A DNA stretch of 64,000 bases from Strongyloides papillosus (Eukaryota > Nematoda > Chromadorea > Rhabditida > Strongyloididae), in assembly GCA_005656395.1 (NCBI GenBank), contig SRSI01000013.1:310001-374000 (forward strand). Reading direction: 5' to 3'. Made by a program: the position numbers and the translations under genes. Below are positions 24,766 to 36,588 of this stretch, in pieces; position 1 is the stretch's first letter, and each line of letters starts with the position of its first letter. The notes beneath the pieces were generated by a model that saw only the letters and a program-made list of their open reading frames with translations, did no database searches and was not told the origin of the DNA.

Positions 24766-27052
24766 AAATGAAGAAAAAATCTGCAAGTCTGTAGCAGATA
24801 TCTTAATTTCAAATAGTTTGTTAAAATTTAAATATTACACAATAATATTATAATTTTATATATGCTCTTATTTATAAATAATGATATTTTTTACACAAAT
24901 AAAAATTATTTTCCTTCTATTTTCTTGATTCTTATGTCTTCAGTGGAAGACAAAATAAGAGCACTCTTTAAGGAGAAGTGCTCCGAACTCAACACAGTTA
25001 AATATTAAAGTTCTATTTCCTAAGTGTCCATACAAGAAGAAGTAAAAGTGAACTTTTCGGCAACAAAATAGTAAAGTGCTTCAACATAGCAACGAAATAT
25101 CTTGGTGCTGGAATTATATCCGAATTTCTAGAGTAGGATTTTTATCTTCTTAAATAAACAATTAATTTTGTAATCCAGGAATCAGATATACAATTTGGAA
25201 ACTCAATATAAACAGTAACAAATATATACAAAACAACATTATATAAAGAAAGAGAAGTCAGTTAGTGGATCAGTTAGTTCTAGCTACCGGTTAGGAATTG
25301 TCAGTCTTGGAGATTGCAGAACCTGGTCTTGGAAGATGGTTTAGATTGCAGTAATAATATGTTATAATATCTTAATAAGTATTCCCTTTTCTAATTTTGT
25401 ATCTTAATCACCACTATTCAATAAAAGTTATAATTATTACCTGTAAAAAAAGCTGCAAAGAATCCTTAACCGGATTACAATTTTAGCTACAATTCACATG
25501 AAATTTACCTGGTCAATACAAGAACAGGTGACAAAACAAACAGAAATGCTAATATTGACTTCTACAAACTTGAGGATAAAGAAACATTCTTTTCAGTAGT
25601 TGAAATAGTTTTTCGAGAAACTGATATGGGGGTAGAGGAAGGAATTGGGAAAAAAAGTTTTTTTTTAATTACATAGTTACAAGTTTTTTAATTAAATTTA
25701 AACAAGGTTAATTATTTTAAATAAAACTTTTTCTATTCTACTTCTTAATCTTACTTTTTTATAATATTTATTTATTTTTTTGATTAAAAATTTTTTCCAA
25801 AGATTTGGCTATATTTTTTAGTTAAAATTTTCAGAAAAAAAAATTAATTTATTGATAACTTTCTCATATATAATTCATTTACAGCAATCTCCGACAATCT
25901 GTAGCCTTCTGAAGCTATCTACATAATATAACTAATCTGGTAGGCTTTGGAAAATTCTTTTTGTACTAAAAACTTTTAATTATAGTTTTATACGTTTAAA
26001 AAATATTTGTAGATCAACCAAAAAAGAAAAGTACCAAATATTCCTTAGAATAGTAAAGAACTTTCCTTTTGTAAAAATAATATTATCTATATGTAGAATT
26101 TCACTAACACTTTAATCGCATTTACATCAGAAAAAAATTAAAAGATAGTAAAATATTTATGTTTATACTGGTCTCCTAATAGCCAGTGAAGACTGAATCA
26201 AATGATACAACAACGATTCAGATAATTGATATATTACAAAAACTATAAAGCATTATAAAAAAATAAAGGATTACAACATTACTTACCCAAGTAACCCTTG
26301 GTCGTCACTATAACAAATATATGACTATCTCATGTAAAACTAGGCCTTATATACTAACTAATAGTCATCATAAAATACTATTACTAGATAGATAAATGGA
26401 ATTTATAAATTTCAATACAATTTTTTAAAAAAATGACGTGTAATTAATATTTTATATATCGCTTGTCACAGAACGAATGTATTTCGAAAAGTATATATTT
26501 TCTTGAAATTATTTGTTCTATGAATAAGAGATTATTGGAATTCAATTTGTTTATAAATTATTTTACCAATTTTACATATGATGGTAGAAAATTTAAACTA
26601 AAAGAATGAGTGTGTTTGTATAAATTGAGTAAATTTGAAGTAAAATATATAATATATATTGAATAACATCAAATGGTAAAAATATTCATAGTACATAGAA
26701 TCATATTGTGGAGGAAATACACAAAATTTTTATTATATTCATCTTATCAATATCTTTTACCTCAATAATGATTGAAAGTGACATATTATAATTTATTGAT
26801 TTAGTAGTTGAAATCAAAATCTTTTTTATCAAAAACTTTAATAAGTTTTCTACTGAAAATAAATTGAAATTAGTAATTGATCATTTACATAAATTATAAT
26901 AAAGAAATATTATTTTATGGCTATTTAAGTCATTTTATTCGTTTTTAAAACAATAAAAATTGAATAATAAAATTATTATATTCTAAACATGAAGCTTGAA
27001 ATAAATTAAGAAATTATAAACAAAGATTAAATCAAAATATAGCAGAAATGGT
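24766..27052. other. Non-coding stretch with a possible LTR or promoter at 25190-25455
   Basis: Within 24955-25455 composition is less AT-rich. A TATATAAAG box at about 25242 is followed about 170 bp later by CAATAAAAG at about 25420, the TATA-to-polyadenylation spacing of a retroelement LTR. A matching partner copy is not visible in the window, so the LTR reading is weak. The rest, 25500-27050, holds nothing recognisable. Confidence 0.3.
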
Positions 27053-27964
27053 ATGTTTATAACTTTAGAAAAAAAAAATCAAGTTATTAAAATACTGAGG
27101 ATGGCTTATTGTCGAGAATTGATTCGTACAGGATTACTACCTAAGCATTTTCAGACCGTTAAAAACCTTTTGAGATTGAGAATTCAGCTGAGTTTATATT
27201 ATAGCGTAGAGGTTTCGATTTTGCTATTGGCATGGCATTTTGGAAAAACCAGTGAGGATGAGAATTATTACTGCAAATACCTATTTTTAGGTGATTTTTT
27301 GAAGGGTCAGACTCAGCATTTGTACAAGGTAGCAGTATATTACTATGGGGAAGATGTGACATTTGAGGGAGTAATAGAATATATCAAGTCTCATCTAGAT
27401 GTTTCTGTTCCCCCGCTAAGGGAAAATTGTAAACGATTAAAATTTATTAATATTACAGAAGGTAAGATAGATGAACATTTTCAGAACTTCATGAATAATA
27501 CGGTAGATACGTGCGGAGTAGATATGACACTATTATTAAGACTTACGGCAGTAACAGCAAAAGACCCTGTGTTGACAAGCCTCTAGAAAAGTGAACAAGC
27601 ATCACAAGAACTTATAAAAATGGAATTTCTTTACACACTTTTTAGACATATTAGCGAATATCTGGAGGCCTCAGCACCTCGACTAACTATTTTGGAACTC
27701 AAAGATATGGTAGTGGAATGAATTATGCGAGAAAGAGACAATCGTGAGATACGGGATAGAAGATATGAAGGATAAAGAAAATTCAGAAGTATGGGGCAAA
27801 TGAAAAGACCAGTAAAGGTAAATACTATACACTCACCAGTTATCCCATCACCCACAGGAAAAAGCCCTCCGGCAATGCAAATTGAGGACAATGCGTTTCT
27901 GGATTTTAGAACACCAGTAATGCCAAGAATTCTTCAAGCTGCACCACGAAAGCGAGAGGTGTAA
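27053..27964 (+). pseudogene. Gag-like ORF of a decayed Ty3/gypsy-type retroelement
   Basis: One reading frame of about 303 codons interrupted by three stops: TAG at 27584, TGA at 27719 and TAA at 27773. The N-terminal 177 codons are largely helical. The region after the second stop is rich in Arg/Lys, followed by a Pro-rich tail, as in nucleic-acid-binding Gag ends. I see no CCHC zinc knuckle. The assignment as Gag rests mainly on position: the same strand carries an integrase about 1 kb downstream. Composition is clearly less AT-rich than the neighbouring DNA. Confidence 0.5.
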
Positions 27965-28560
27965 AATGGGTAGATAATATCTTATTTCTGGTAGCTGTGT
28001 TTATGACTTTTATTCATGGCTGGACTGAGATTTATGATTTTAACAACGGGAGTAATTTTAATTGAACCATTCCAAATACTTAAAGCATACCAGAGTGAAG
28101 TACAACCACAGTGGCATTTGGAGGCTCGATGTCTGGGCAAGGTACAAGAACGGCAGTGTGTGGACCAATTGTCCCTTATTGCGGTAAGTCAACAGTATGT
28201 GTTAAGATTGACAGGGGATCCTGAATTATTTATCCATTTGCCGTCAAGAACAAAGCAATGCAATACGATTCTGGTGGAATTGAGTAAAGGATTAGGCGCA
28301 CGGTTGAAGGATGCATTTTGGACATAGGTATTGATTCCTGATAGGGTTAGAGATATCAACATTTGTTTCTCGTTAAATATTTCTTATGAAATAAGAGGAA
28401 TAGCGTCCCATGTGTTACTTATGAAAGCGAGATTACTTTTATCTAATTTTACTGACCAACAATGGATGGCTCTTTTTGTGAATGTGTTCCAGGCACGGAA
28501 TGAGATGGTGCATAAACAAGAATACATGTGTAGTGTGGTATATTCTCTTATCCAGAAACA
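27965..28560 (+). other. Unassigned part of the retroelement; reverse transcriptase missing
   Basis: Short open segments (28016-28327 and 28331-28588) fill this stretch, but no reverse-transcriptase core (the YxDD box) or protease motif is visible. In a Ty3/gypsy order, protease, RT and RNase H should sit here, and only the very end of RNase H appears just downstream. I infer a large internal deletion and possibly scrambled remains. Confidence 0.35.
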
Positions 28561-28946
28561 GTTGACACCGATATACAAAATGTTCTAGCGGATTATCTAT
28601 CGAGGTATGGTTTAGGTACTGTGAACATAATCAATTTATTGAACTTCCCACGGGTGAAGGAACAATGGGAATATGAGGAAGAAGAGAAGAGAAAATGTGA
28701 AAATTGGGTTAAAGAAGGAAAAGCAATAAGGAAACAAGGAAAATATTTCACGAAGACAGATAAAGAAATAATGGGAGTAATACTTACATGTAAGGTGCAG
28801 AAAAAATATTTGGAGGTATACCATAAACACCCGCTATTTGGAGGACACATTAATTGAAACAAAGTAAAAAATAAGCTTGCAAAAGCAATGTTCTTGGAAT
28901 CCATAGAAGAGGACTACAAGACTTTTAGCAGAGAATGTTTTGTGAA

Positions 28947-29175
28947 TGTGCAGAAATAAATAAAAATCAATTAACAAAAGTATACGTTCCATTGATAATG
29001 CAATTAATGTTTTATCAGATAATCACAACATTTTTACATAATGATTTCAATGGGGAAACTGAGAAGAAAATTAAGGTATATAAATATAAAATTTTGTATT
29101 AAGACAGTCTTAACTTTATACTGTTTAGTCATTTGCTACATCAATAAAGTTTATTTGTCATTTTATTGTTTCACA
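28947..29175 (+). mobile_element. Mini-LTR copy A inside the integrase zinc domain
   Basis: About 229 bp beginning TGTGCAGAAATAAATAAAAA and ending TTTCACA. It carries GGTATATAAATA at about 29078 and a CAATAAAGT polyadenylation signal at about 29141, like a complete LTR. It splits the integrase Cys pair. The flanks (TGAA and TGTC) are not a clean duplication, so the exact left border may be 2 bp away. Confidence 0.6.
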
Positions 29176-29368
29176 TGTCAAAAACAAAAGGTAGTGCCCG
29201 CTCACTTAATTAAAAATAAAATGTAAGCACATGCTGTAGAATCCACACCTCTAGGAAAATTACACATGGATTTATTGCAACCAGGAAGAAGAATATCAAA
29301 GAGGACAGTGGCAGTGTTTGTTGCAGTGGATTCGCTTACCAGATTCATAATAACAGGAGATCTAGTGG

Positions 29369-29546
29369 TGTAGAAACATAAACAAAAAGCTGTCAAGAGA
29401 AAATTATAATATTTTAAGAAAATGTTGTTATGGGAAATCGGTGAAGTATATTGGAGTATATAAGCTGGAATAAATGGTATAGTTTTCAGTTTTTAATGCA
29501 TTTATTGTATTGTATTTTCTATAATAAACTTTATTTCATTTATACA
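29369..29546 (+). mobile_element. Mini-LTR copy B with 4-bp target duplication
   Basis: A 178-bp unit starting TGTAGAAACATAAAC and ending CATTTATACA, so it has the canonical TG..CA ends. It is flanked by a perfect 4-bp direct repeat GTGG (29365-29368 and 29547-29550). A TATATAAG box and an AATAAA signal lie in LTR order. It sits in the integrase core between the first and second catalytic sites. Confidence 0.75.
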
Positions 29547-29919
29547 GTGGTTTGTCGGCTGAAGAAACTATAAGGGCAACATTGAAGAATATTATATTTA
29601 AGTATGGCTGTTCTAAAAAAATAGTGACAAATAGAGGTACGAATTTTACATCAAGGGAATTTCAAGAGTTTATCAAAACACAAGGTATCCAACATCACTT
29701 AATTACCGCAAACCATCACTAATCAAATGAGATGTTAGAGAGGGTGAATAGAAGTCTAAACAAAGCAATAAAAATGTATCCTGAGTTGGGGTGGGATGAA
29801 GCTGTGGAGACAATTGTTTTCTGTATGAACAATGCACTACATACTAAAACAGGCATGATACCTTGCTACTTGGTGCTTGGAAGTTGTAAGCAACCCTGTC
29901 AATATGGCAAATGAGGGGA

Positions 29920-30356
29920 TGTGGAGATACAAACAAAAGTCAATTAACAAGAAACACATATCATTAAAAATTCGACTAGAAAATCACAACAACTTTAGAT
30001 AATGGAGTATTGGGAAAGTTAAGCAGAAATCTAAGATATATAAACTTTAACATTTTTACATTAAGTCAGTTTTTAATATCTATTTTGTAGTCTTTTCTAT
30101 TCAATAAAGTGTATCTATAGCTGTTTATACATTTAAAAACGGTTCTGAATAGATAAATAAAATTCAATCAATAAAATATAAAATTCAATTAGCATATTTC
30201 AATCAGACAATCAAAACATTTTAAGATATTGTATCAATGGAAAAATTTTGAAGTCAAAATCGCTATATAAACTTAGCAATTTTTCATAAGCTTCAGATTT
30301 TGATTGTTATATTTAAAAAAAATGTTTCTATTTTTCTATCTATTGATATTTATACG
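29920..30356 (+). mobile_element. Tandem mini-LTR pair C-D with almost no internal sequence
   Basis: Two related units, C (29920-30131, TGTGGAGATACAAAC … TTTATACA) and D (about 30146-30356, TGAATAGATAAATAAAA … TTTATACG), are separated by only about 14 bp. Each has a TATATAAAC box, and C has CAATAAAGT. The pair is flanked by the 4-bp direct repeat GGGA (29916-29919 and 30357-30360). Removing the pair and one GGGA restores the integrase frame exactly, so it inserted as a single unit. This is the structure of a miniature LTR retrotransposon reduced to LTR-spacer-LTR. Confidence 0.7.
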
Positions 30357-30780
30357 GGGAGGCCCTAAGTTATTTAATGTTTGGGAAAAACTCTGACATT
30401 CCGATCACTATAGATAATGTAGTGGTCATATCCAAATACAGAGAAGATACAACAGAGTGGGAAGCTCAAATAAATCATTTACAAAAATTATAGATGAATC
30501 ATCATAAGACATCTTGGGATAAAAAAGAAGGAAAAGGAATTTCCAATCAGCGTTGAGGAAAGGGACTGGGCTTTAAGATAAAGAATAGTGGATAAAATAA
30601 GAATTAAAAGTCCTTGAGAAGGATAGTATTAAGTTCTAGAAGTGGATAAATACGAAAAATGCTTAATAAGGAAGAAAAGAGGTTAAGAATGGTGTCACAT
30701 GTATCCAAGCTAATGAACTTTATTGAAAAATTCAACCAATTTGGGGGAAAAAGGGAATTTGAAGATATAACTAAAATCAG

Positions 30781-30980
30781 TCATAAATAAAGAAAACATA
30801 GTTCCATCAAAATTTTCTAGTAGATATTTTATTAAAAAGTTATGAATTTTATAGAATGGCATATTGGGGAAAAAAAAGGAAATAGTAATATATAAACCTT
30901 GTTAATCCATATAATAGCTAGATTTTAAGATGTTCATTTTATTTTGATTTATCTAAATAAAGTGTCTTTAAATTTATACA
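30781..30980 (+). mobile_element. Mini-LTR copy E
   Basis: About 200 bp, beginning TCATAAATAAAGAAAACATA and ending AATTTATACA, with TATATAAACC at about 30890 and CTAAATAAAGTGTC near 30955. Order and spacing match copies A-D. I see no clear target duplication. It lies at or just beyond the 3' end of the integrase reading. Confidence 0.55.
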
Positions 30981-33262
30981 CCAAAATTGAAAGATATTTT
31001 TCTTCGGCTGTCAATCGACAAGAACAATAAGAAAACATAACCAACTTGTCAAAAATGTTTACTCAACAAACTTTAAGTTTCATTGCAAGAAACTGGTATA
31101 TTTGAAAAATGCAATGCTCACTTGTTAAAACTGACCCCAAACGTACCCCAAAAGGCACACCTTTCATTTACAAATAAAGTAGCCATACTTATCTGATTAC
31201 ATACTGAAGATATTTTAGTTTCTAAAACATCTATTAAATTTTTTATCAACCGTAATAATGAAAGACCAAGAAAAAACTTAACGTAATTTTGGAAAACTAA
31301 CACGTTATCTCCCTAATCTTCAATATCTATACCAACTCGCCGTGGAAAATCTTGGAAATTAAATAATTCACCTACCTATATATCAACGGAACAATCATAT
31401 ATATCATTAAAAGCATGGCTTTTCAATAAAAAATATATGAAATTTTTTAAAGGTTGTCTGAAACAACTTTAATTAACTTTATTTTTTTTCCTTATATCTT
31501 ACTACTCTTTTATTTTATCTTTAATGCCTACATTGACAATTGTATATTTTCAATTAAATACGTTCACTTTATATTATTGTTATCGTTTAACGGAGTTTAA
31601 AACTTTATATGGGGATGTTATCCGACATGACTGTCGGATATACCCCAAACAATATATTTTTAAGAAGACAACTCTTATATATATGATCAATTTTTTGCAT
31701 ATGATATTTTAAAACCCACTTGTATATTAATTTTTTGTTTATCATAAAGTAAAATGTTGTCAGATACAAAGCCGTTCAACCGTTCACTTCTAACGATCCA
31801 GGAGGTTTACCACTATGGGAGGACATTTCCAGGATTACACAAAGTACAATTGAAATTATAATTTAGTACTTCACAACTTTTATTTATTTGTATTTTTAAA
31901 AATTTTAAAAACTATAGAAAATTTTAATGATAACTGATTTTTTATTTAATTTGAGTAGTTATGAGATTAAAATGGTATTTGATAAAAGATAAATACAAAC
32001 ATTTGTAAAAAATGTCTTAGTTAAACATGGAATTACTTTAAAAAAAATTATGAATTATTATCAAGAAGTAAAAATTCACATTAATGATAAAGAAAGCAAT
32101 TAATACTAATGTCCTGCAATCTTAAATTTAATAAAAATTGTGTATGTAAGTCATCACGACAAAGATAGTACACGTAAATATTTTGCTATTACTAACTTTT
32201 TTATAATAAATATTTTAACTAATTATTTTATAATATTTTATCCCATAAAATTTTCTAAATAAAAATATTACAGCTATTTTAAATTAAAAAATTGTAGAAA
32301 ATTCATTACTTTAAACAACTTTATTTGAATTATAAAATGAAATTCGTATATTATAATAAAATTGAAAGATTTTAGAATATTTTCTGTAAAGTCATTACTT
32401 GAAGTTTAGCTACTTCACCTTTGAATGATTATAATATTTTGCGAATTATTTAAAAATATTTGTCATTTTACACAATATAAGATGTAATAATATAATTTTT
32501 TTAAATTAAAAGTTATAAGAAATTAAAATTATCTAAAATATGTAACAAAATAATTGGAAATAAAATATAAGTGTTTTTAACACCAACTATTACGTTCTAT
32601 TAAAATATTTTAAGTTTTAATATTGAGAAATTCTTCGGTAATATCTATTTAACATTTGTTATTAATCCTTTATTACTTTAAATAAAATGTAATATACATG
32701 TAAAATTGTCTTCAAATTTATAACTGTAACTTTACGTTAAATGACAACTTTTACTATAAAACATGTACCCTATTAATATTAAATTGCTTTATTCCCTAAT
32801 ATTAAAATTATATAAAAATGAATCAACGATTTAATTATTATAAAGATGTTGAATATAAGGTAACTTAATGGTGTTTATAATATAATATAACATACTTTAT
32901 GTATAATTATTCTTTATTAACATTAATATAAATAATTATATGAATATAAATAAAGATCATCGCAAAATATAGTGTTATAATTTATTAAGAACGTAAATTA
33001 TTATTTTTCCATTTATAATCGTTTAAATGTTTCATAGTATGGATAACAAAACAAAAGTTATGTTGATAAAAAAAATATTATTTATAATAGTAATAATTTA
33101 TTTTTTATGAACCTATTTAATATACTATCTTCAAATAACAAACTTATAAATAAATGTAATATTATTAGAAATTTTAATTTATCAAAAAATATCAATGGAT
33201 ATTTGCCTTATCCAAAATTAACGTTTCTTATCTGAATATGAGATATTTTTGATAAGATTAGT
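30981..33262. other. Gene-free stretch with one GC-rich hairpin
   Basis: No supported gene. At 31619-31640 a perfect 9-bp inverted repeat TATCCGACA/TGTCGGATA surrounds the 4-nt loop TGAC, flanked by GGGG and CCCC runs (31611 and 31643). The rest is AT-rich with nothing recognisable. Confidence 0.4.
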
Positions 33263-33905
33263 TTAAGTATTAGTTGGTCCAATTGGGATATCATCAAAAA
33301 TATTACAAGAAATATGATATGCTTTTGTAAACTCCTCAATACTTCTATCATCAATTTTTAGCGTTTCTAACATATTCAAATAGTCTTTTTCTAACTTATC
33401 ATCATTAATGAAAGGATAATCATGTGGTACATTAAAACTCTCTAATATATTATTATTATTATAAATATCATTTTTATTCGTAAAGATATTTGAAGTATAA
33501 GGAATACTTTCGGCTGAAATAGCCGAATTATTTGTCCTAGGATCACTAGAGTTTACTACACGTTTCTTATCAAAAAATTTTTGTGCCTTTCCAAAACAAC
33601 GAACATTTCGTTGTTGCTCAAAATAACGAATATTATGTGGTTGTCTAATATAACGAACATTTTGTGGTTGTTCAATATAACGAATGTTTTGTTGTAGTCC
33701 TAATACTTTATTATCTTTTTTAGATAACTCCATCATGCTTTTACTTTTGTGGATTTTTTCAATGATAATATTATTTTGTTGATTTACGGCTGTTACATTA
33801 TTGGTTTGTCCTGTCATTACATAAAAATCACCATAATTGTTAGAATCATCGTCATTTCTTCCAAACACTAAAAAAGAAATAAAGAAGTTTAATTGTTAAC
33901 ATACT
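33263..33905 (-). CDS. Hypothetical protein with 9-residue tandem repeats
   Basis: About 201 aa, soluble, rich in Asn, with no signal peptide or membrane segment. Residues about 59-94 form four tandem 9-aa repeats of the type NxRYxxQPx (NIRYIEQPQ, NVRYIRQPH, NIRYFEQQR, NVRCFGKAQ), encoded by 27-bp DNA repeats at about 33585-33695. The main exon begins at 33867 after TTTTTTTAG. A 37-nt upstream intron (33904-33868, GTATGT..TTAG) would join an A at 33905 to TG at 33867-33866 and create the ATG across the splice junction. If that intron is not used, translation could start at the internal Met of YVMTGQ. I recognise no family. Confidence 0.6.
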
Positions 33906-35033
33906 TGTTTGAAGATCGGTATTATAACCTATAATCTAGTAGAAAGCAAAAAACAATAATTTTTATAGTGTCAAAGATTCCAAATAGATATGTATTAAGC
34001 AATTAATATTGTTATACGCTTTAGATGGTTTCTAATTATAGGTAATGACTTATATATATATGATATCTATCGTTTTATCACCAAACTTTTTGTTTTAATA
34101 TTTAAATCATCTGTCAAGCATTCAACAATTTGATTAAACCAAACCCTATATGTGCTTAAATTCATTCCAATCGCTTTTTTCACCACTTTCATCATTTTCT
34201 ACATGTTACTTCTTAGTAGTTATTTCCAAAATAGAAAACATTTTTATTTAGTCTACAAATCAAAAGGCACCTTTCATTTATATTAGAATAAAACATTATA
34301 TACCATCAAATATTTTTTCATTAATACATAATTTCATCTTTAAAGATTTTAAAATATATTCTTTTTCTTTCAATATATCAACTAATTGTCTTCCTATTTT
34401 ATTTCTTTTACATTGTCTCTTCTAATATGGATTAATTTTATTAAGAAATGAATTAATTAATAATTATCAAGGAAGTGTATATTTCTCGTCAAAAATAGAG
34501 TATGTTTAAATCCTTTTTTAGAAAATGGATGATCTTAAAATATTTTTCATTAACACTAAATTGACTACACAATATCCAAAATTTTATTAAGTTGTTAATT
34601 AAAAAAAAGAAGAACATTCATAACCCTACTATATATTTAAAATATTTTTAACATAGTACTTTGTTCATGCATTTTAATATTGATGATACAACTTTTATAA
34701 TAAACATTGGATGGTTTTCCACTAAAAGTAGGAAAAAATAATTGCAAATACCAATTAATGAACATTTTTTCAATATCAATTGATTATAGATTATATTACC
34801 AACCACATTTTCAATTAAATTTATATACTTTCATTATCAATAATTAGCTGGTAATCAGGAAAATAAAATACCAGGAAATGTTATCTTCAAATCTAATAAA
34901 ATCACTTCACATTTAAAATTTAACCAAAAGAAACTTCTTCCCAAAAAATGTTGTTTTTAAACGATAAATGTTATTATAAGAAGAATATTTGTATTTTTAA
35001 TTTGTTACCTTACTATTAACTAACTTCCAGAAA
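33906..35033. other. Divergent intergenic region
   Basis: Shared upstream region of a minus-strand and a plus-strand gene. No exon seen. A TAACTTCCAG acceptor ends at 35030, directly before the next ATG. Confidence 0.4.
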
Positions 35034-36174
35034 ATGCAAAATGTAAGGGAGAAGTATTATCATCCAGTAGATATTGTTTTAGAACAACCAGGACCAAGAA
35101 TTTGTTTATCAGAAGATGACTTACCAATTGAAAAGAAATTTTATTATAATTTGTTAAAACTTAATACAATTCCAGATGTTTCTGAGTTATATACAATTGT
35201 TCCTGATGACGTAACTTTAAAAAATTGTACTTTAGAAATTATAGAAATTTTGGAATTTAAATTAAATCCTCCTGTAATTGGTTCAATGAAAAACTGGGAA
35301 TATTTAACATCAAAGTTTGGTAGTTCAAATGATTTTGTTATGAATATGAGAAATAATCCAAATCCTATGAAAGAATTTATAAAATTAAATAGTAATATTA
35401 AATTAAATAAACTTTTAAAAGAAATTGAATCAATGAATAGAATAGACGTATTATTAAGTTTAAAAAAACCACTAGCCGATCTAAAATTAAATCTCAGTAC
35501 AAAAATACCAACTTTTAACTCTACAACAGATATTATTAAGATGAACCATACAAGATCTTCAATTACTAGGAAAGACTCTCCATCTTCGGATAATGTTTCT
35601 ATTTTTAACTATGAAAAGGATTGTAAGGATAATTTTTTACCTATTTTTATCACAAATATTTATCTTAATTTTAGTTATCTTACTTTTACACTATGAAGTT
35701 GAATCGAAAGATCGTAAATTTTTTAAATGGTTCAAAAAAAATCTTGTAAATGCTTCTGATAATAAATATTCCATTTTTGATTTTGATAAATCAGTAGATA
35801 AATCAAATTTATATTTAAGTTCCAAATCATTGTTTCAAAGTGCACTATATATTGTTTGTTTATTTAATGGGGAATGGTGTAATATTGTGAATTCTATTAC
35901 AAGAAGTGATACACAGTCCATTAATTTAACAGAAGTTTTAAAATGTAAAATATACATTTCAGAATTGATGGATGGTGAGATAATTCAAAATAAATTCGTT
36001 AATAAAAGATTTGTTGCTGTAACTGATGAAGTATGTTTTATTATATTTATATATTAATATATTTATTCTTAGAATCTCAATAAATCTTTACTACCTGTAG
36101 GATGGCCGCAAAATACACTATGTTATGAGTTTCCAAAACATTTCAAAGAACTCTGTATAAAAATATTTAAATAA
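35034..36174 (+). CDS. Unrecognised 348-aa intracellular protein
   Basis: Three exons, 35034-35622, 35675-36030 and 36073-36174, with introns of 52 and 42 nt; the joins are in frame. The first intron explains why two overlapping frames both look open near 35600-35700: the hydrophobic stretch seen there is intron, not a membrane segment. The mature protein has no signal peptide or transmembrane helix. The N-terminal half is Leu/Ile/Lys-rich and helical, the middle (about 165-195) is Ser/Thr-rich, and the C-terminal half has an aromatic- and Cys-bearing region (ALYIVCLFNGEWCNIV) and ends in a short conserved-looking tail LLPVGWPQNTLCYEFP. I cannot assign a family. An AG acceptor ends 3 nt before the ATG, suggesting trans-splicing. 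Confidence 0.75.
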
Positions 36175-36588
36175 CCGTAAATTTATTTAATTACGTAATT
36201 TATAAGAAAAAATTATAAGTATTAATAAAAAAATAATGTTAACTAAATGTGATTTTTAGATGTTATATAAAAAAGCTTATAGTTGAACTTTTTAAAACAG
36301 ATTATAATTATATAAAATTGATATTATTTGTTGTGTAAGAAAATTAAAAACCCCAGTAAATATAAAATATTAAAATTTTATCCAACATATAGATTATTGT
36401 CTATTTTTTTCATAGTTACAAATAAATCTCTCTTTTTAACAATTAAAAATTAAAACTTTTAAATAATCTATGAATTAATCACTTATTAAATACACCCTAA
36501 GTAATAATTCAATGATTCAAAAGCTTATGGCATTAAATAAAATAATTATTTTAAAAATTTTTTACTTTAGACAAATATATTATTTTAA
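36175..36588. other. Intergenic spacer
   Basis: 414 bp, AT-rich. A TTTACTTTAG acceptor ends at 36570, 18 nt before the next ATG. No other feature. Confidence 0.4.

Larger units (their letters stand above)
28561..30780 (+). pseudogene. RNase H end plus DDE integrase of a Ty3/gypsy-type element, interrupted by mini-LTR insertions
   Basis: The reading begins with QNVLADYLSR, the connector that follows RNase H in gypsy pol genes. A zinc-binding domain follows (28621-28944; HKHPLFGGH and a Cys pair with its second half past an insertion), with a TGA at 28855 where a coding residue is expected. The catalytic core runs 29176-29368, 29551-29919 and 30361-30780: first Asp in HMDLLQPG, second site in TNRGTNFTS (Asn where Asp is usual), Glu in SNEMLERVNRSL, then TGMIPCYLVLG and SYLMFGKNSDIP. 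Stops, a frameshift and three insertions make it inactive. Across the 29920-30356 insertion the reading frame is exactly continuous. Confidence 0.75.

Noticed and set aside
31118..31303. 61-codon minus-strand ORF that might be a retroelement fragment
   Set aside because: No catalytic motif or continuation found on either side.
35675..36057. Apparent membrane protein starting in a second frame near 35593
   Set aside because: The hydrophobic part is the 52-nt intron of the unknown gene; splicing at 35622/35675 joins both frames.
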